In this document: piece by piece, positions 1-7,137 of the stretch
Position numbering within the stretch: the stretch's first letter is position 1
How the letters are laid out: each line of letters starts with the position of its first letter
Assembly: GCA_030840185.1 (NCBI GenBank)
Contig: JAUZFY010000187.1
Span: 1-7,263 of the forward strand
DNA length: 7,263 nt
Direction: 5' to 3'
DNA from: Microbacteriaceae bacterium
GTDB lineage: Bacteria; Actinomycetota; Actinomycetes; Actinomycetales; Microbacteriaceae
Translations under genes and position numbers: made by a program
Notes under the pieces: generated by a model
The model's database searches: none
What the model was told of the DNA's origin: nothing
What the model saw: only the letters and a program-made list of their open reading frames with translations

Positions 1-273
1 TACCTGCTGCCGGACGAAGAGCGCAGCGCGATGCTTTCGGATCACGGGCGCAAGGGCAGCGAATACCGTCAGGTGCGCGCCAACACCGTCGCATCCTTCG
101 CCCTCGGCGACTACGAGTGGATTCTTGCCCTCGAGGCCCCGGAACTCGTCGACCTGGTCGACCTCATGCGCCACCTTCGGCAGACCGAGGCCCGGCGCCA
201 CGTGCGCGAGGAAGTACCGTTCTTCACCGGTCGACGCATCTCGATCGAGGAGATTCCCGAGGTTCTGTTGTGA
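1..273 (+). CDS. hemQ: Coproheme decarboxylase HemQ (ChdC), C-terminal part, 5' end outside the window
   Basis: Only the last 90 codons are present, open from base 1 and ending at TGA 271-273. HemQ belongs to the chlorite-dismutase-like family and converts coproheme III to heme b by two peroxide-dependent decarboxylations, the last step of the coproporphyrin-dependent pathway used by Actinobacteria and Firmicutes. The fragment starts [12 protein letters not shown] and carries the family's second ferredoxin-like half: a DHG motif whose His (codon 43-45) matches by position the proximal heme ligand of characterised HemQ proteins, then [31 protein letters not shown] and the terminal PFFTGRR. The fragment is intact and in frame, with no sign of decay. 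The stop overlaps the hemH start (GTGA), so the two final pathway enzymes are translationally linked. Family identity is from motif recognition; the N-terminal half cannot be judged. Confidence 0.93.
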   Translation, partial: YLLPDEERSAMLSDHGRKGSEYRQVRANTVASFALGDYEWILALEAPELVDLVDLMRHLRQTEARRHVREEVPFFTGRRISIEEIPEVLL

Positions 274-1436
274 GCATCACCAACGGTGAGCTGGTTCCCG
301 GAGCGACGGAGGCGGCGCGCGGCGGCGCGGAACACGTCACGGAACCGACGGCGTACGACGCGATCCTTCTGACCAGCTTCGGCGGCCCGGAGGGCCAGGA
401 CGATGTCATCCCGTTCCTCCGCAACGTCACTCGTGGACGCGGCATCCCGGAGGAGCGCCTCGAGGAAGTCGCCCACCACTACCGCGCGTTCGGCGGGGTA
501 AGCCCGATCAACGCGCAGAATCGGGAGTTGAAGGCGGCGCTCGAGGCGGAGCTCGCCCGTCGCGGCATCGACCTTCCCGTGCTCTGGGGCAACCGCAACT
601 GGAAGCCATACCTGCGAGAGGCAATCCTTGAGGCCAACGAGCGGGGCTACCGCAAGCTCATCGCCATCGGCACGAGCGCGTACAGCTCGTACTCGAGCTG
701 CCGGCAGTATCGCGAGGACTACGCGGAGGCGCTCACCGAGACCGGCCTGGACGGCGTGATTCAGATCGACAAGGTGCGCCAGTTCTTCGACCACCCCGGC
801 TTCGTTGAGCCATTCGTCGAGGGCCTCGCGGCCGGTCTAGCCGAGGTCGCCGCCGCCGGAATTCCCCTCGAGCAGACCCACGTGCTGTTCTCCACCCACT
901 CCATCCCGACCATGGATGCCGCCAAGAGCGGCCCGCAGTCGCGCGGGTTCGGCGAGGGCGGTGCATACGAGGCGCAGCACCGGGCCGTGGCCGAGGTCGT
1001 GGTGGCCGCGACGAGCCCGAGCGTCGACTGGTCCCTCGTGTTCCAATCGCGCAGCGGTCCGCCGACGCAGCCCTGGCTCGAGCCCGACGTGAACGACGCG
1101 ATCACCGACCTAGCCGGCCGCGGCATCCGGGCGGTCGTGATTGTGCCCCTCGGATTCGTGAGCGACCACATGGAAGTGAAGTGGGACCTCGACACCGAGG
1201 CGATGGAGACCTCACGCGGGCTTGGTGTTCTTGCGGTTCGGGTGCCGACCCCCGGCACCAATCCTGCCTACGTCGCAGGCCTCGTCGACCTCGTGCTCGA
1301 GCGGCGTGACGGAGTGCCGCTCGATGAGCGCCCGGCGCTGACCGAACTCGGCCCCTGGTACGACGTGTGTCGGCCGGGCTGCTGCGAGAACGTGCGTCTC
1401 GGGTTCAAGCCGGCCCTCGCCGGAGTCGCGCCGTGA
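270..1436 (+). CDS. hemH: Coproporphyrin III ferrochelatase HemH (CpfC), likely with a [2Fe-2S] cluster
   Basis: This 388-residue protein inserts Fe2+ into the porphyrin macrocycle; beside hemQ the substrate should be coproporphyrin III, giving coproheme. Recognisable blocks are [10 protein letters not shown] (33-42), [11 protein letters not shown] (71-81), [14 protein letters not shown] (134-147), STHSIP with the probable catalytic His210, [16 protein letters not shown] (259-274) with the conserved acid Glu271, and [17 protein letters not shown] (292-308). Cys144 plus Cys367, Cys371 and Cys372 near the C-terminus fit the four cluster ligands described for actinobacterial ferrochelatases. I chose GTG 270 because it overlaps the hemQ stop by 4 nt, has GAGG at 259-262 about 7 nt upstream, and is the only ATG or GTG in this frame between the hemQ stop and the conserved fold. 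It leaves about 28 extra polar residues before the domain. A longer reading from base 117 would lie inside hemQ and is not credible. Confidence 0.95.
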   Translation: MSITNGELVPGATEAARGGAEHVTEPTAYDAILLTSFGGPEGQDDVIPFLRNVTRGRGIPEERLEEVAHHYRAFGGVSPINAQNRELKAALEAELARRGIDLPVLWGNRNWKPYLREAILEANERGYRKLIAIGTSAYSSYSSCRQYREDYAEALTETGLDGVIQIDKVRQFFDHPGFVEPFVEGLAAGLAEVAAAGIPLEQTHVLFSTHSIPTMDAAKSGPQSRGFGEGGAYEAQHRAVAEVVVAATSPSVDWSLVFQSRSGPPTQPWLEPDVNDAITDLAGRGIRAVVIVPLGFVSDHMEVKWDLDTEAMETSRGLGVLAVRVPTPGTNPAYVAGLVDLVLERRDGVPLDERPALTELGPWYDVCRPGCCENVRLGFKPALAGVAP

Positions 1437-2380
1437 CCGCCGCGCTCCGCATCGGCACGCGGGGAAGCGCCCTCGCTCTTGCCCAAACGGGCGTCATGGC
1501 CGACGCTATCGCCAAGGCGTCCGGCCTCGAGGTCGAGATTGTCCCGATTGCCTCGGAGGGCGACCACTCCACGGCATCGCTCGCGAGCCTCGGCGGAACC
1601 GGCGTCTTCGCTAGCAGGCTGCGTGAGGCACTCATCGCCGACACCTGCGACCTCGTCGTGCACTCCCTCAAGGATCTTCCGACCGCGCCTTACCCCGGGC
1701 TGCGCATCGGCGCGGTGCCAAAGCGAGCGGACGCCCGCGACGTACTGTCCGCCCGTGACGGCCTGACCCTCGACGGCCTCGACGTCGGCGCCCGGGTCGG
1801 CACCGGCTCGCCGCGCCGTGCCGCGCAATTGCGGGCGCTCCGCCCGGAGGTCGAGGTCGTGGACATCCGCGGCAACGTCGACACGCGACTGCGGAAGGTG
1901 ACCGACGGTGAGCTCGATGCCGTGATTCTCGCGGCGGCCGGGCTCGGTCGACTCGGTCGGCTAGACGCGGTGACCGAGTACTTCGAACTGTCCCGCTGGG
2001 CGACCGCGCCGGGTCAGGGCGCCCTCGCGATCGAGGTTCGCGAGCACTACTCCGCGGAGTTCGGCGCGATGCTGAAGGCGATCGATCACCCCTCGACCCG
2101 CATGGCGGTGTTCGCGGAGCGAGCGGTGTTAGCCAGACTCGAGGCCGGCTGTTCGGCGCCGATCGGTGCCTCCGCGGTTCTGGACGGCGAGATGCTGTTC
2201 CTGACGGCGACGGTCTACGCGAGTGACGGTTCGAATTCCTTGACCAGTTCGCACGCGCTCGTTGTGGAAGGTTCGGCCACCGAACGGGCGCTCCTTCCCG
2301 ACGAGCTCGGCGCTCGCGTGGGCGACGAGTTGCTTCGGCTGGGGGCGGCCGAACTCGCGCCGCTCGGGACGGATCAATGA
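1433..2380 (+). CDS. hemC: Hydroxymethylbilane synthase (porphobilinogen deaminase) HemC
   Basis: HemC condenses four porphobilinogen molecules into the linear tetrapyrrole 1-hydroxymethylbilane, in the cytoplasm. The product is 315 residues, normal for the family. It opens with the signature LRIGTRGSALALAQT (5-19). Further motifs are LGGTGVFASRLREAL (53-67), HSLKDLPT with catalytic Asp81, GTGSPRRAAQLRALRP (123-138), DIRGNVDTRLRK (144-155), APGQGALAIE (192-201) and LEAGCSAPIGA, in which Cys240 should carry the dipyrromethane cofactor. All key residues are intact. The GTG start at 1433 overlaps the hemH stop (GTGA) and has GGAG at 1422-1425, 7 nt upstream; the ATG at 1367 lies deep inside hemH. 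Its product is used directly by HemD, encoded next, which closes the unstable bilane into the type III isomer before it cyclises spontaneously. Confidence 0.96.
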   Translation: MTAALRIGTRGSALALAQTGVMADAIAKASGLEVEIVPIASEGDHSTASLASLGGTGVFASRLREALIADTCDLVVHSLKDLPTAPYPGLRIGAVPKRADARDVLSARDGLTLDGLDVGARVGTGSPRRAAQLRALRPEVEVVDIRGNVDTRLRKVTDGELDAVILAAAGLGRLGRLDAVTEYFELSRWATAPGQGALAIEVREHYSAEFGAMLKAIDHPSTRMAVFAERAVLARLEAGCSAPIGASAVLDGEMLFLTATVYASDGSNSLTSSHALVVEGSATERALLPDELGARVGDELLRLGAAELAPLGTDQ

Positions 2381-3159
2381 GTCTTTACCGTGAGAACAGG
2401 CCACTGACCGGGTGGCGAGTGCTGGTTCCGAGGGGCGGAAAGTGGGGTGACGGCGTCGCCGCGACCCTTCGCTCCTACGGTGCGGTGCCGGTCATCGCCC
2501 CGATGATCAACTTCGCCAGTGCGGAAAACCCCATCCGGCTATCGGACGCGCTCAAGCGACTCGAGCGTGGCGACTTCGACTGGCTGGTCATCACGAGCGC
2601 GACGACTGTGGATGTGCTTCTGAGCCAGCAAGTTGCCGTCCCCGCCTCGACCCGCATCGCCGCGGTCGGCGAAACCACCGGAGCCGCCCTCGCCCTTGCC
2701 GGCTACCGGGTCGACTTCGTGCCGGAGAGCGACAATTCGGCTCGCGGTCTCGTCAAGGAGTGGCCCGCCTCTGACATCGTCGGCAAGGTGCTTATCCCGC
2801 AGTCCGACATCGCGGAACCGACCCTCGTTGCCGGGCTCGGGCGGCTCGGCCTCGACGTCGAATTCGTCGCGGCCTACCGTACGGTCGGCGTTCAGGTGTC
2901 CGAACATGTGGCGGCGGATGTCGCATCCGGCCGGATCCGCGCCGTGCTCATCACCTCGGGGAGCGTCGCGCGGCAGGTTCAAGCGCAGCTCGCACCGCTG
3001 CCGGAGGAGACGGTTGTCGCCGCGATCGGGCCGCGCACGGCATTCGACGCTCGAGCAGCCGGCCTCACCGTGCACATCATCGCCGAAACTCGCTCGGCCA
3101 CCTCGCTCGTCGAGGGACTCGTCGAGTACGTTCTTGCCCAGGGAGAGACCAATGACTGA
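2377..3159 (+). CDS. hemD: Uroporphyrinogen-III synthase HemD
   Basis: HemD cyclises hydroxymethylbilane with inversion of ring D to give uroporphyrinogen III. The sequence family is weakly conserved, so the call rests on a typical length (260 residues), the two-domain pattern and position. Visible signatures are GWRVLVPRGG (12-21), DWLVITSATTVDVL (68-81), IAAVGETTGAALALAGYRVDFVP (split over 94-116), LIPQSDIAEPTLVAGL near 139-154, FVAAYRTV (163-170), AVLITSGSVARQ (189-200) and AAIGPRTAFDARAAGL (215-230). ATG 2377 overlaps the hemC stop (ATGA), and GGGACGGA at 2366-2373 can serve as ribosome binding site. The 3' end overlaps hemB by 8 nt. It stands alone and is not fused to a methyltransferase domain (CobA/HemX type), unlike some actinobacterial HemD proteins. 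Confidence 0.93.
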   Translation: MSLYRENRPLTGWRVLVPRGGKWGDGVAATLRSYGAVPVIAPMINFASAENPIRLSDALKRLERGDFDWLVITSATTVDVLLSQQVAVPASTRIAAVGETTGAALALAGYRVDFVPESDNSARGLVKEWPASDIVGKVLIPQSDIAEPTLVAGLGRLGLDVEFVAAYRTVGVQVSEHVAADVASGRIRAVLITSGSVARQVQAQLAPLPEETVVAAIGPRTAFDARAAGLTVHIIAETRSATSLVEGLVEYVLAQGETND

Positions 3160-4135
3160 CAGCGCCCCACGAATTCGGCCGCGCCGGCTTCGAACGACGC
3201 CTGCCATGCGACGGCTCGTCGCCGAAACCAGGCTGAGCGCCGCGGAACTCGTGTTGCCCGTATTCATTCGGGAGGGAATCTCGGAGCCGGTGCCCATCGG
3301 TTCGATGCCGGGCGTCGTCAACCACTCGCTCGACAGCATCCGGCGGGCGGCCACCGAAGCGGCGGAAGCCGGCATCGGGGGCCTCATGCTCTTTGGAGTG
3401 CCCGAGCACAAGGACGCAGTCGGCTCCGGCGCGACCGATGAGAACGGCATTCTCAACGTCGCGACCCGGGTCGTGATCGAGGAGGTCGGCGACGCTCTCG
3501 TAGTGCAAACCGATCTCTGTCTCGACGAGTTCACCGACCACGGGCACTGCGGAGTGCTGGACTCCCGAGGCTACGTCGACAACGACGCGTCGCTCGAGCG
3601 CTATCGCGACATGGCGCTCGCCCAGGCGAACGCGGGATCGCACCTTCTCGGACTCAGCGGGATGATGGACGGCCAGGTGGCAGCCGTGCGCTCCGTTCTC
3701 GACGACAACGACTTCGGCAACACCGCGATCCTCGGCTACGCGGCCAAGTATGCCTCGGCGTTCTATGGCCCGTTCCGCGAGGCCGTCGCGTCCTCGCTCG
3801 TCGGGGACCGGCGTACCTACCAGCTCGACACCGGAAACCGCAGGGAGGGCCTCCGCGAGGTCATGCTCGACGTCGACGAGGGGGCGGACGTGGTGATGGT
3901 CAAGCCGGCGATGAGCTTCCTCGACGTGTTGGCCGACGCCGCAGCCATCAGCCCGGTTCCGGTCTGGGCCTACCAGGTGTCTGGCGAATATTCGATGATC
4001 GAAGCCGCGGCCGCGCACGGGTGGATAGATCGCCGCCGGGCCGTCGAGGAATCGGTACTCAGCATCAAGCGAGCCGGCGCCGACGCCATCCTCACCTATT
4101 GGGCCGTCGAACTCGCGGGGTGGCTGCGCTCATGA
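3152..4135 (+). CDS. hemB: Delta-aminolevulinic acid dehydratase (porphobilinogen synthase) HemB
   Basis: HemB joins two 5-aminolevulinate molecules into porphobilinogen. It has 327 residues, normal for the family. The N-terminal arm reads [18 protein letters not shown] (9-26), followed by LPVFIREG (35-42). The two active-site lysines are present: Lys199 in [17 protein letters not shown] and the Schiff-base Lys251 in [10 protein letters not shown]. The metal loop [14 protein letters not shown] (121-134) holds Cys123, Asp125 and Cys133, so it lies between the three-Cys zinc type and the Ala/Asp/Asp magnesium type. [10 protein letters not shown] (228-237) with Glu232 resembles the region that binds allosteric Mg2+ in other HemB proteins. 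The C-terminus has VSGEYSMI and the conserved [11 protein letters not shown] 3152 has GGGAGAG at 3141-3147, the best ribosome binding site in the operon, and overlaps hemD by 8 nt. Confidence 0.97.
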   Translation: MTDSAPRIRPRRLRTTPAMRRLVAETRLSAAELVLPVFIREGISEPVPIGSMPGVVNHSLDSIRRAATEAAEAGIGGLMLFGVPEHKDAVGSGATDENGILNVATRVVIEEVGDALVVQTDLCLDEFTDHGHCGVLDSRGYVDNDASLERYRDMALAQANAGSHLLGLSGMMDGQVAAVRSVLDDNDFGNTAILGYAAKYASAFYGPFREAVASSLVGDRRTYQLDTGNRREGLREVMLDVDEGADVVMVKPAMSFLDVLADAAAISPVPVWAYQVSGEYSMIEAAAAHGWIDRRRAVEESVLSIKRAGADAILTYWAVELAGWLRS

Positions 4136-5505
4136 CAAGCAACGAGCACTATTTCACCCGCGCCAAGCTCTCCATCCCCGGCGGCGTCAATTCCCCGGTG
4201 CGCGGCTATGGTTCGGTCGGCGGCACTCCGCGCTTCATCGTCTCCGCGCGCGGCCCGTACGTCACGGACGCCGAGGGGCGTGAATACGTCGACCTCGTGA
4301 GCTCCTGGGGTCCGGCGATCCTCGGCCACGCTCATCCGGGCGTCGTCAAGGCGGTTCAGGATGCCGCGGCGCGCGGCCTCTCGTTCGGTGCCTCCACCCC
4401 CGGCGAGACGGAACTCGCCGAACTCGTACGCGCCCGGATGAGCGTCGAGCCGACGAACAGCGCCGGCCATCCGAGCGGCGTCACCCACAACGGGGTCGAG
4501 AAGATTCGTCTGGTCTCCACCGGAACCGAGGCGACCATGACGGCGATCCGCCTCGCCCGCGGCTTCACCGGCCGCGAGTTGCTCGTCAAATTTGCCGGTC
4601 ACTATCACGGCCACTCGGACGCGCTGCTGGCCGAGGCCGGTTCCGGGCTCGCGACCCTGACCATGCCCGGGTCGGCCGGCGTCACCCTCGCAACGGCCGC
4701 CCAGACCATCGTTCTGCCCTACAACGACCTGGACGCGGTGCGCGCGGTGTTCGCGGAACTCGGATCGAACATCGCCGCGGTGATCGTCGAGGCCGCGGCG
4801 GCGAACATGGGGGTCGTGCCGCCCGAGCGCGGATTCAATCGCGCACTCGCGTCAATCGCCCGCGAAAACGGCACCCTGGTGATTTTCGACGAGGTGCTGA
4901 CCGGATTCCGGGTGGGACCGGCGGGCTGGTGGGGACTCGAGGCGGCGAGAGTCGTTCCGGACGGGGCCGGCTGGACACCGGACCTCTTCACGTTTGGCAA
5001 GGTCATCGGCGGCGGAATGCCGCTCGCCGCCCTCGGCGGAAGAGCCGACGTCATGGACCATCTCGCGCCGCTCGGGCCGGTGTATCAGGCCGGAACGCTC
5101 AGCGGCAATCCGGTGGCGGTCGCCGCCGGTATCGCGACGCTTCGCGCGGCGGACGCGACGGTGTATTCCCGACTCGACGCGACGGCGGACCAGCTTTCGG
5201 CCGCGGTCTCCGGCGCGCTCGCGGCCGAGGGGGTCGAGCACTCGGTTCAGCGAGCCGGAAACCTGTTCTCCTTCGCGTTCAGCCCCGTCGCCCCGCGCAA
5301 CTATGCCGAGGTGAAGGCGCAGCAGGCCTTCCGCTACGCCCCGTTCTTCCACGCGATGCTCGACGGCGGGGTGTCGCTGCCGCCCTCGGTGTTCGAGGCC
5401 TGGTTCGTCTCGGCCGCGCACGACGACGCGGCCATCGGACGCATCCTCGAGGCGCTTCCGGCGGCGGCGAAGGCCGCCGCGCGGGCGACGGCACCGACGC
5501 CATAA
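4132..5505 (+). CDS. hemL: Glutamate-1-semialdehyde 2,1-aminomutase HemL
   Basis: HemL is a PLP-dependent class III aminotransferase-fold enzyme that isomerises glutamate-1-semialdehyde to 5-aminolevulinate, the first committed heme precursor in the C5 pathway. The product has 457 residues, somewhat longer than the usual 425-435. Motifs: [12 protein letters not shown] (15-26), [13 protein letters not shown] (57-69), [16 protein letters not shown] (129-144, phosphate binding), GHYHGHSD (156-163), [13 protein letters not shown] (219-231), [10 protein letters not shown] with PLP-binding Asp253, and [16 protein letters not shown] with catalytic Lys290, then GTLSGNP (321-327). Extra length sits at about 107-121, at about 271-281, and in an Ala-rich tail. 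ATG 4132 overlaps the hemB stop (ATGA); GGGGTGG at 4117-4123 is a weak ribosome binding site, so coupling to hemB translation is likely. It is the last gene of the operon and ends in TAA. Confidence 0.96.
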   Translation: MTSNEHYFTRAKLSIPGGVNSPVRGYGSVGGTPRFIVSARGPYVTDAEGREYVDLVSSWGPAILGHAHPGVVKAVQDAAARGLSFGASTPGETELAELVRARMSVEPTNSAGHPSGVTHNGVEKIRLVSTGTEATMTAIRLARGFTGRELLVKFAGHYHGHSDALLAEAGSGLATLTMPGSAGVTLATAAQTIVLPYNDLDAVRAVFAELGSNIAAVIVEAAAANMGVVPPERGFNRALASIARENGTLVIFDEVLTGFRVGPAGWWGLEAARVVPDGAGWTPDLFTFGKVIGGGMPLAALGGRADVMDHLAPLGPVYQAGTLSGNPVAVAAGIATLRAADATVYSRLDATADQLSAAVSGALAAEGVEHSVQRAGNLFSFAFSPVAPRNYAEVKAQQAFRYAPFFHAMLDGGVSLPPSVFEAWFVSAAHDDAAIGRILEALPAAAKAAARATAPTP

Positions 5506-5553
5506 TCGGTTCGTTCCCGCGATTTCACGCCGAGAAGCAGAACGAGAGCGAAG

Positions 5554-5568
5554 CGAGCACCATGCTCG
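5554..5568. terminator. Possible bidirectional terminator hairpin between hemL and pfkA
   Basis: CGAGCA (5554-5559) and TGCTCG (5563-5568) form a perfect 6-bp stem with a 3-nt loop in the 70-bp spacer between convergent hemL and pfkA. There is no long T run. Read on the minus strand, downstream of the pfkA stop, the stem is followed by a pyrimidine-rich stretch (5533-5553), which gives slightly better support for termination of pfkA than of hemL. The stem is short, so the call is tentative. Confidence 0.35.
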
Positions 5569-5575
5569 TGGCAGA

Positions 5576-6601
5576 TCAGCCGAACAGGATCGCGGCCTCG
5601 TCGTACCGGGACTGAGGCACCGTGTTCAGCCGGCCGAGGGCATCCTCGAAGGCCACGTGGGTGATCGCGGTGCCGCTGAGCGAGACCATCCGGCCCCAGT
5701 GTGAGTGCATGATCGAGTCAACGGCGGCCATGCCGTAGCGGGTCGCGAGCACGCGGTCGTAGGCGCTCGGCGTGCCTCCACGCTGGATATGGCCAAGGGT
5801 CGTCGCGCGCGTCTCCACCCCCGTTCGCTCCTCGATGATCGGGGCGAGCATCTCGCCGATGCCGCCGAGTCGCGGCCGCCCGAAGGCGTCGAGACCGCGC
5901 TCGGAATGCGCGTCGTCCATCGAGTCGAGGTGGAACCCCTCCGCGACAACCACGAGGGGAGCGCGTCCGCGCGCTCGCGCCGAGGTCACCCAGGCGCAGA
6001 TCTGGTCGATCGACGTCTTCTGCTCCGGGATCAGGATGGCGTGCGCGCCGGCGGCCATTCCGGAGTGCAGCGCGATCCAGCCGACGTGGCGGCCCATCAC
6101 CTCGGCCACCATGCACCGGCCGTGCGAGTCTCCCGTCGTGCGCAAGCGGTCCATCGCATCCGTCGCGATCTGCACCGCCGTGTCAAAACCGAAGGTGTAA
6201 TCGGTCGCCGAGAGATCGTTGTCGACGGTCTTTGGAACGCCGACGATCTTGATCCCGGCGTCCGTCAACCGTTTCGCCGCCGCGAGCGTGCCCTCGCCGC
6301 CGATCGCGATGAGGGAGTCGACGCCCAAGCGCTGCATGTTCTCGCGCACGACCTCCGCCCCGCCGTTTGCTTCGAACGGATTGGTGCGCGAGGTGCCGAG
6401 GATCGTGCCGCCCTGCTTCGAGATGCCCTGGATGTCCTTACGTTCGAGCGGCATCACGTCACCCTCGACGACGCCACGCCATCCGTCCCGGAACCCGACG
6501 AACTCCTGATGGTAAATCTGGGTCCCCTTGAGGACGACGCCGCGAATGACGGCGTTGAGGCCGGGACAGTCGCCGCCACTAGTGAGGATTCCAATGCTCA
6601 T
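5576..6601 (-). CDS. pfkA: 6-phosphofructokinase PfkA, probably ATP-dependent
   Basis: This 341-residue enzyme phosphorylates fructose 6-phosphate to fructose 1,6-bisphosphate in glycolysis. It begins MSIGILTSGGDCPGLNAVIRG, the canonical PFK N-terminus, which fixes ATG 6601. Other motifs: GGTILGTSRTNPF (64-76), IGGEGTLAAAKRL (100-112), VGVPKTVDNDL (120-130) with catalytic base Asp127, Arg162 and MGRHVG (169-174) for substrate binding, AEGF (220-223) and HIQRGG (271-276). Gly104 with Lys124 is the pair seen in ATP-using actinobacterial enzymes; PPi-dependent relatives usually have Asp at 104. It is a single-domain bacterial-size subunit of the actinobacterial (mixed group III) type. The ribosome binding site is weak (GATGG, 4 nt before ATG). 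It is convergent with hemL and divergent from the DUF4190 gene, so it is probably a monocistronic unit unrelated to heme synthesis. Confidence 0.96.
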   Translation of the reverse strand: MSIGILTSGGDCPGLNAVIRGVVLKGTQIYHQEFVGFRDGWRGVVEGDVMPLERKDIQGISKQGGTILGTSRTNPFEANGGAEVVRENMQRLGVDSLIAIGGEGTLAAAKRLTDAGIKIVGVPKTVDNDLSATDYTFGFDTAVQIATDAMDRLRTTGDSHGRCMVAEVMGRHVGWIALHSGMAAGAHAILIPEQKTSIDQICAWVTSARARGRAPLVVVAEGFHLDSMDDAHSERGLDAFGRPRLGGIGEMLAPIIEERTGVETRATTLGHIQRGGTPSAYDRVLATRYGMAAVDSIMHSHWGRMVSLSGTAITHVAFEDALGRLNTVPQSRYDEAAILFG

Positions 6602-6674
6602 GACACCATCATTCCGCAGGATTCTGCCCTCGGCGGCACATGTCCCGGTCCGCCGTGATTAGAGTCGGGGCTAC

Positions 6675-6694
6675 GGGGCCAACCCGATGGCCCC
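6675..6694 (+). promoter_or_regulatory. GC-only hairpin in the putative 5' leader of the DUF4190 gene
   Basis: GGGGCC (6675-6680) and GGCCCC (6689-6694) form a perfect 6-bp, all-GC stem with an 8-nt loop. The stem ends 3 nt before the Shine-Dalgarno sequence. If transcription starts near 6672, the hairpin would lie at the very 5' end of the mRNA, where it could protect the transcript or influence ribosome access. The inverted repeat is directly visible; any function is inference. Confidence 0.35.
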
Positions 6695-6696
6695 CT

Positions 6697-6704
6697 AAGG
6701 AGGA
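6697..6704 (+). promoter_or_regulatory. Strong Shine-Dalgarno sequence fixing the DUF4190 gene start
   Basis: AAGGAGGA lies immediately upstream of ATG 6707, with AGGAGG at 6698-6703 and 3 nt between the core and the start codon. It is the closest match to the anti-Shine-Dalgarno consensus in the window and settles the start codon. Confidence 0.8.
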
Positions 6705-6706
6705 TC

Positions 6707-7120
6707 ATGTCCGAATCAAACAGCGGCTCCACCCCCGATCGCGCCGCCGCCAGGCCCGTGGGCGGGCCGCCCAATGGGGGTCAGAGTTACGGCTATCCGG
6801 CGGCGCCGGGAGGCGCCGGACCGGGTCCGGATGCCGATCCCGGCCGCGTCCTCGGCATCATCGGACTCGTGCTCGCGTTCGTCGTCAGCATTGCCGGAAT
6901 CGTCGTGAGCGCGATCGCCCTGCGGGAGTCTCGCCGGGCCGGTCACTCGAACGGCTTCGCGATGGCGGGCCTCATCCTATCCATCGTATTCACCGTGATC
7001 GGGCTGGCGGTCGCGGTCATCGCCGTGTTCGCGGTCATCGCCACGCTTCAGCAATGCGCTGCCCTCGGCCCCGGGGTGCATCAACTGGGCAACGGATTGA
7101 CCTTCACCTGCGGCCGCTGA
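6707..7120 (+). CDS. Small DUF4190-type membrane protein with Pro/Gly-rich N-terminus
   Basis: This 137-residue protein has unknown function. Residues 1-46 are polar and rich in Gly, Pro and Ala (for example PVGGPPNGGQSYGYP), probably disordered and cytoplasmic. Two hydrophobic helices follow, about 48-72 (VLGIIGLVLAFVVSIAGIVV and on) and 84-113, joined by a short basic loop RESRRAGHSNGF. The positive loop residues, the G-rich first helix and the NGFAMAGLILS start of the second helix are typical of DUF4190 proteins, which are common in Actinobacteria. After helix 2 comes a 24-residue tail with Cys117 and Cys135. There is no cleavable signal peptide. The gene is divergent from pfkA and followed by a hairpin, so it is probably transcribed alone. 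The family label is from pattern recognition; a role cannot be assigned from sequence. Confidence 0.85.
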   Translation: MSESNSGSTPDRAAARPVGGPPNGGQSYGYPAAPGGAGPGPDADPGRVLGIIGLVLAFVVSIAGIVVSAIALRESRRAGHSNGFAMAGLILSIVFTVIGLAVAVIAVFAVIATLQQCAALGPGVHQLGNGLTFTCGR

Positions 7121-7137
7121 CCCGACCACGTCCGGAA

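Larger units (their letters stand above)
6602..6706. promoter_or_regulatory. Divergent intergenic region with a candidate promoter for the DUF4190 gene
   Basis: The 105-bp spacer between divergent pfkA and the DUF4190 gene must hold promoters for both. On the + strand TAGAGT at 6660-6665 is a reasonable sigma-70-type -10 element; it would place the transcript start near 6672 and give a leader of about 35 nt. No good -35 hexamer stands out: CACATG at 6637-6642 has the right 17-nt spacing but a poor match. On the minus strand CAGAAT (complement of 6621-6626) is a weak -10 candidate for pfkA. No clear operator was recognised. Confidence 0.4.

Noticed and set aside
117..269. A longer hemH reading frame starting with ATG at 117
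   Set aside because: This stretch lies within the well-conserved end of hemQ and its translation is Arg/Pro-rich with no ferrochelatase similarity. GTG 270 with the 4-nt overlap is far more likely.
2539..3534. A 331-codon open frame on the minus strand across hemD and hemB
   Set aside because: It spans the junction of two real, overlapping genes in antisense and its composition is typical of a shadow frame.
3077..4018. A 313-codon open frame on the minus strand opposite hemB
   Set aside because: It is fully antisense to an unmistakable hemB, with an Arg/His/Asp-rich composition and no motif; a GC-bias artefact.
4929..5615. A + strand frame running from within hemL past its stop
   Set aside because: It is out of frame with clear hemL coding sequence and is Arg/Gly-rich; the part beyond hemL has no independent support and runs into the end of pfkA on the other strand.
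5705..6658. A 317-codon open frame on the + strand opposite pfkA
   Set aside because: It is rich in Arg, His and Asp, has no recognisable domain and mirrors the pfkA codons. High GC at third positions creates such antisense frames.
6801..6818. A 7-bp inverted repeat with a GGGA loop inside the DUF4190 gene
   Set aside because: It falls in the Ala/Pro/Gly-rich coding segment, where repeated GC-rich codons make such stems by chance.
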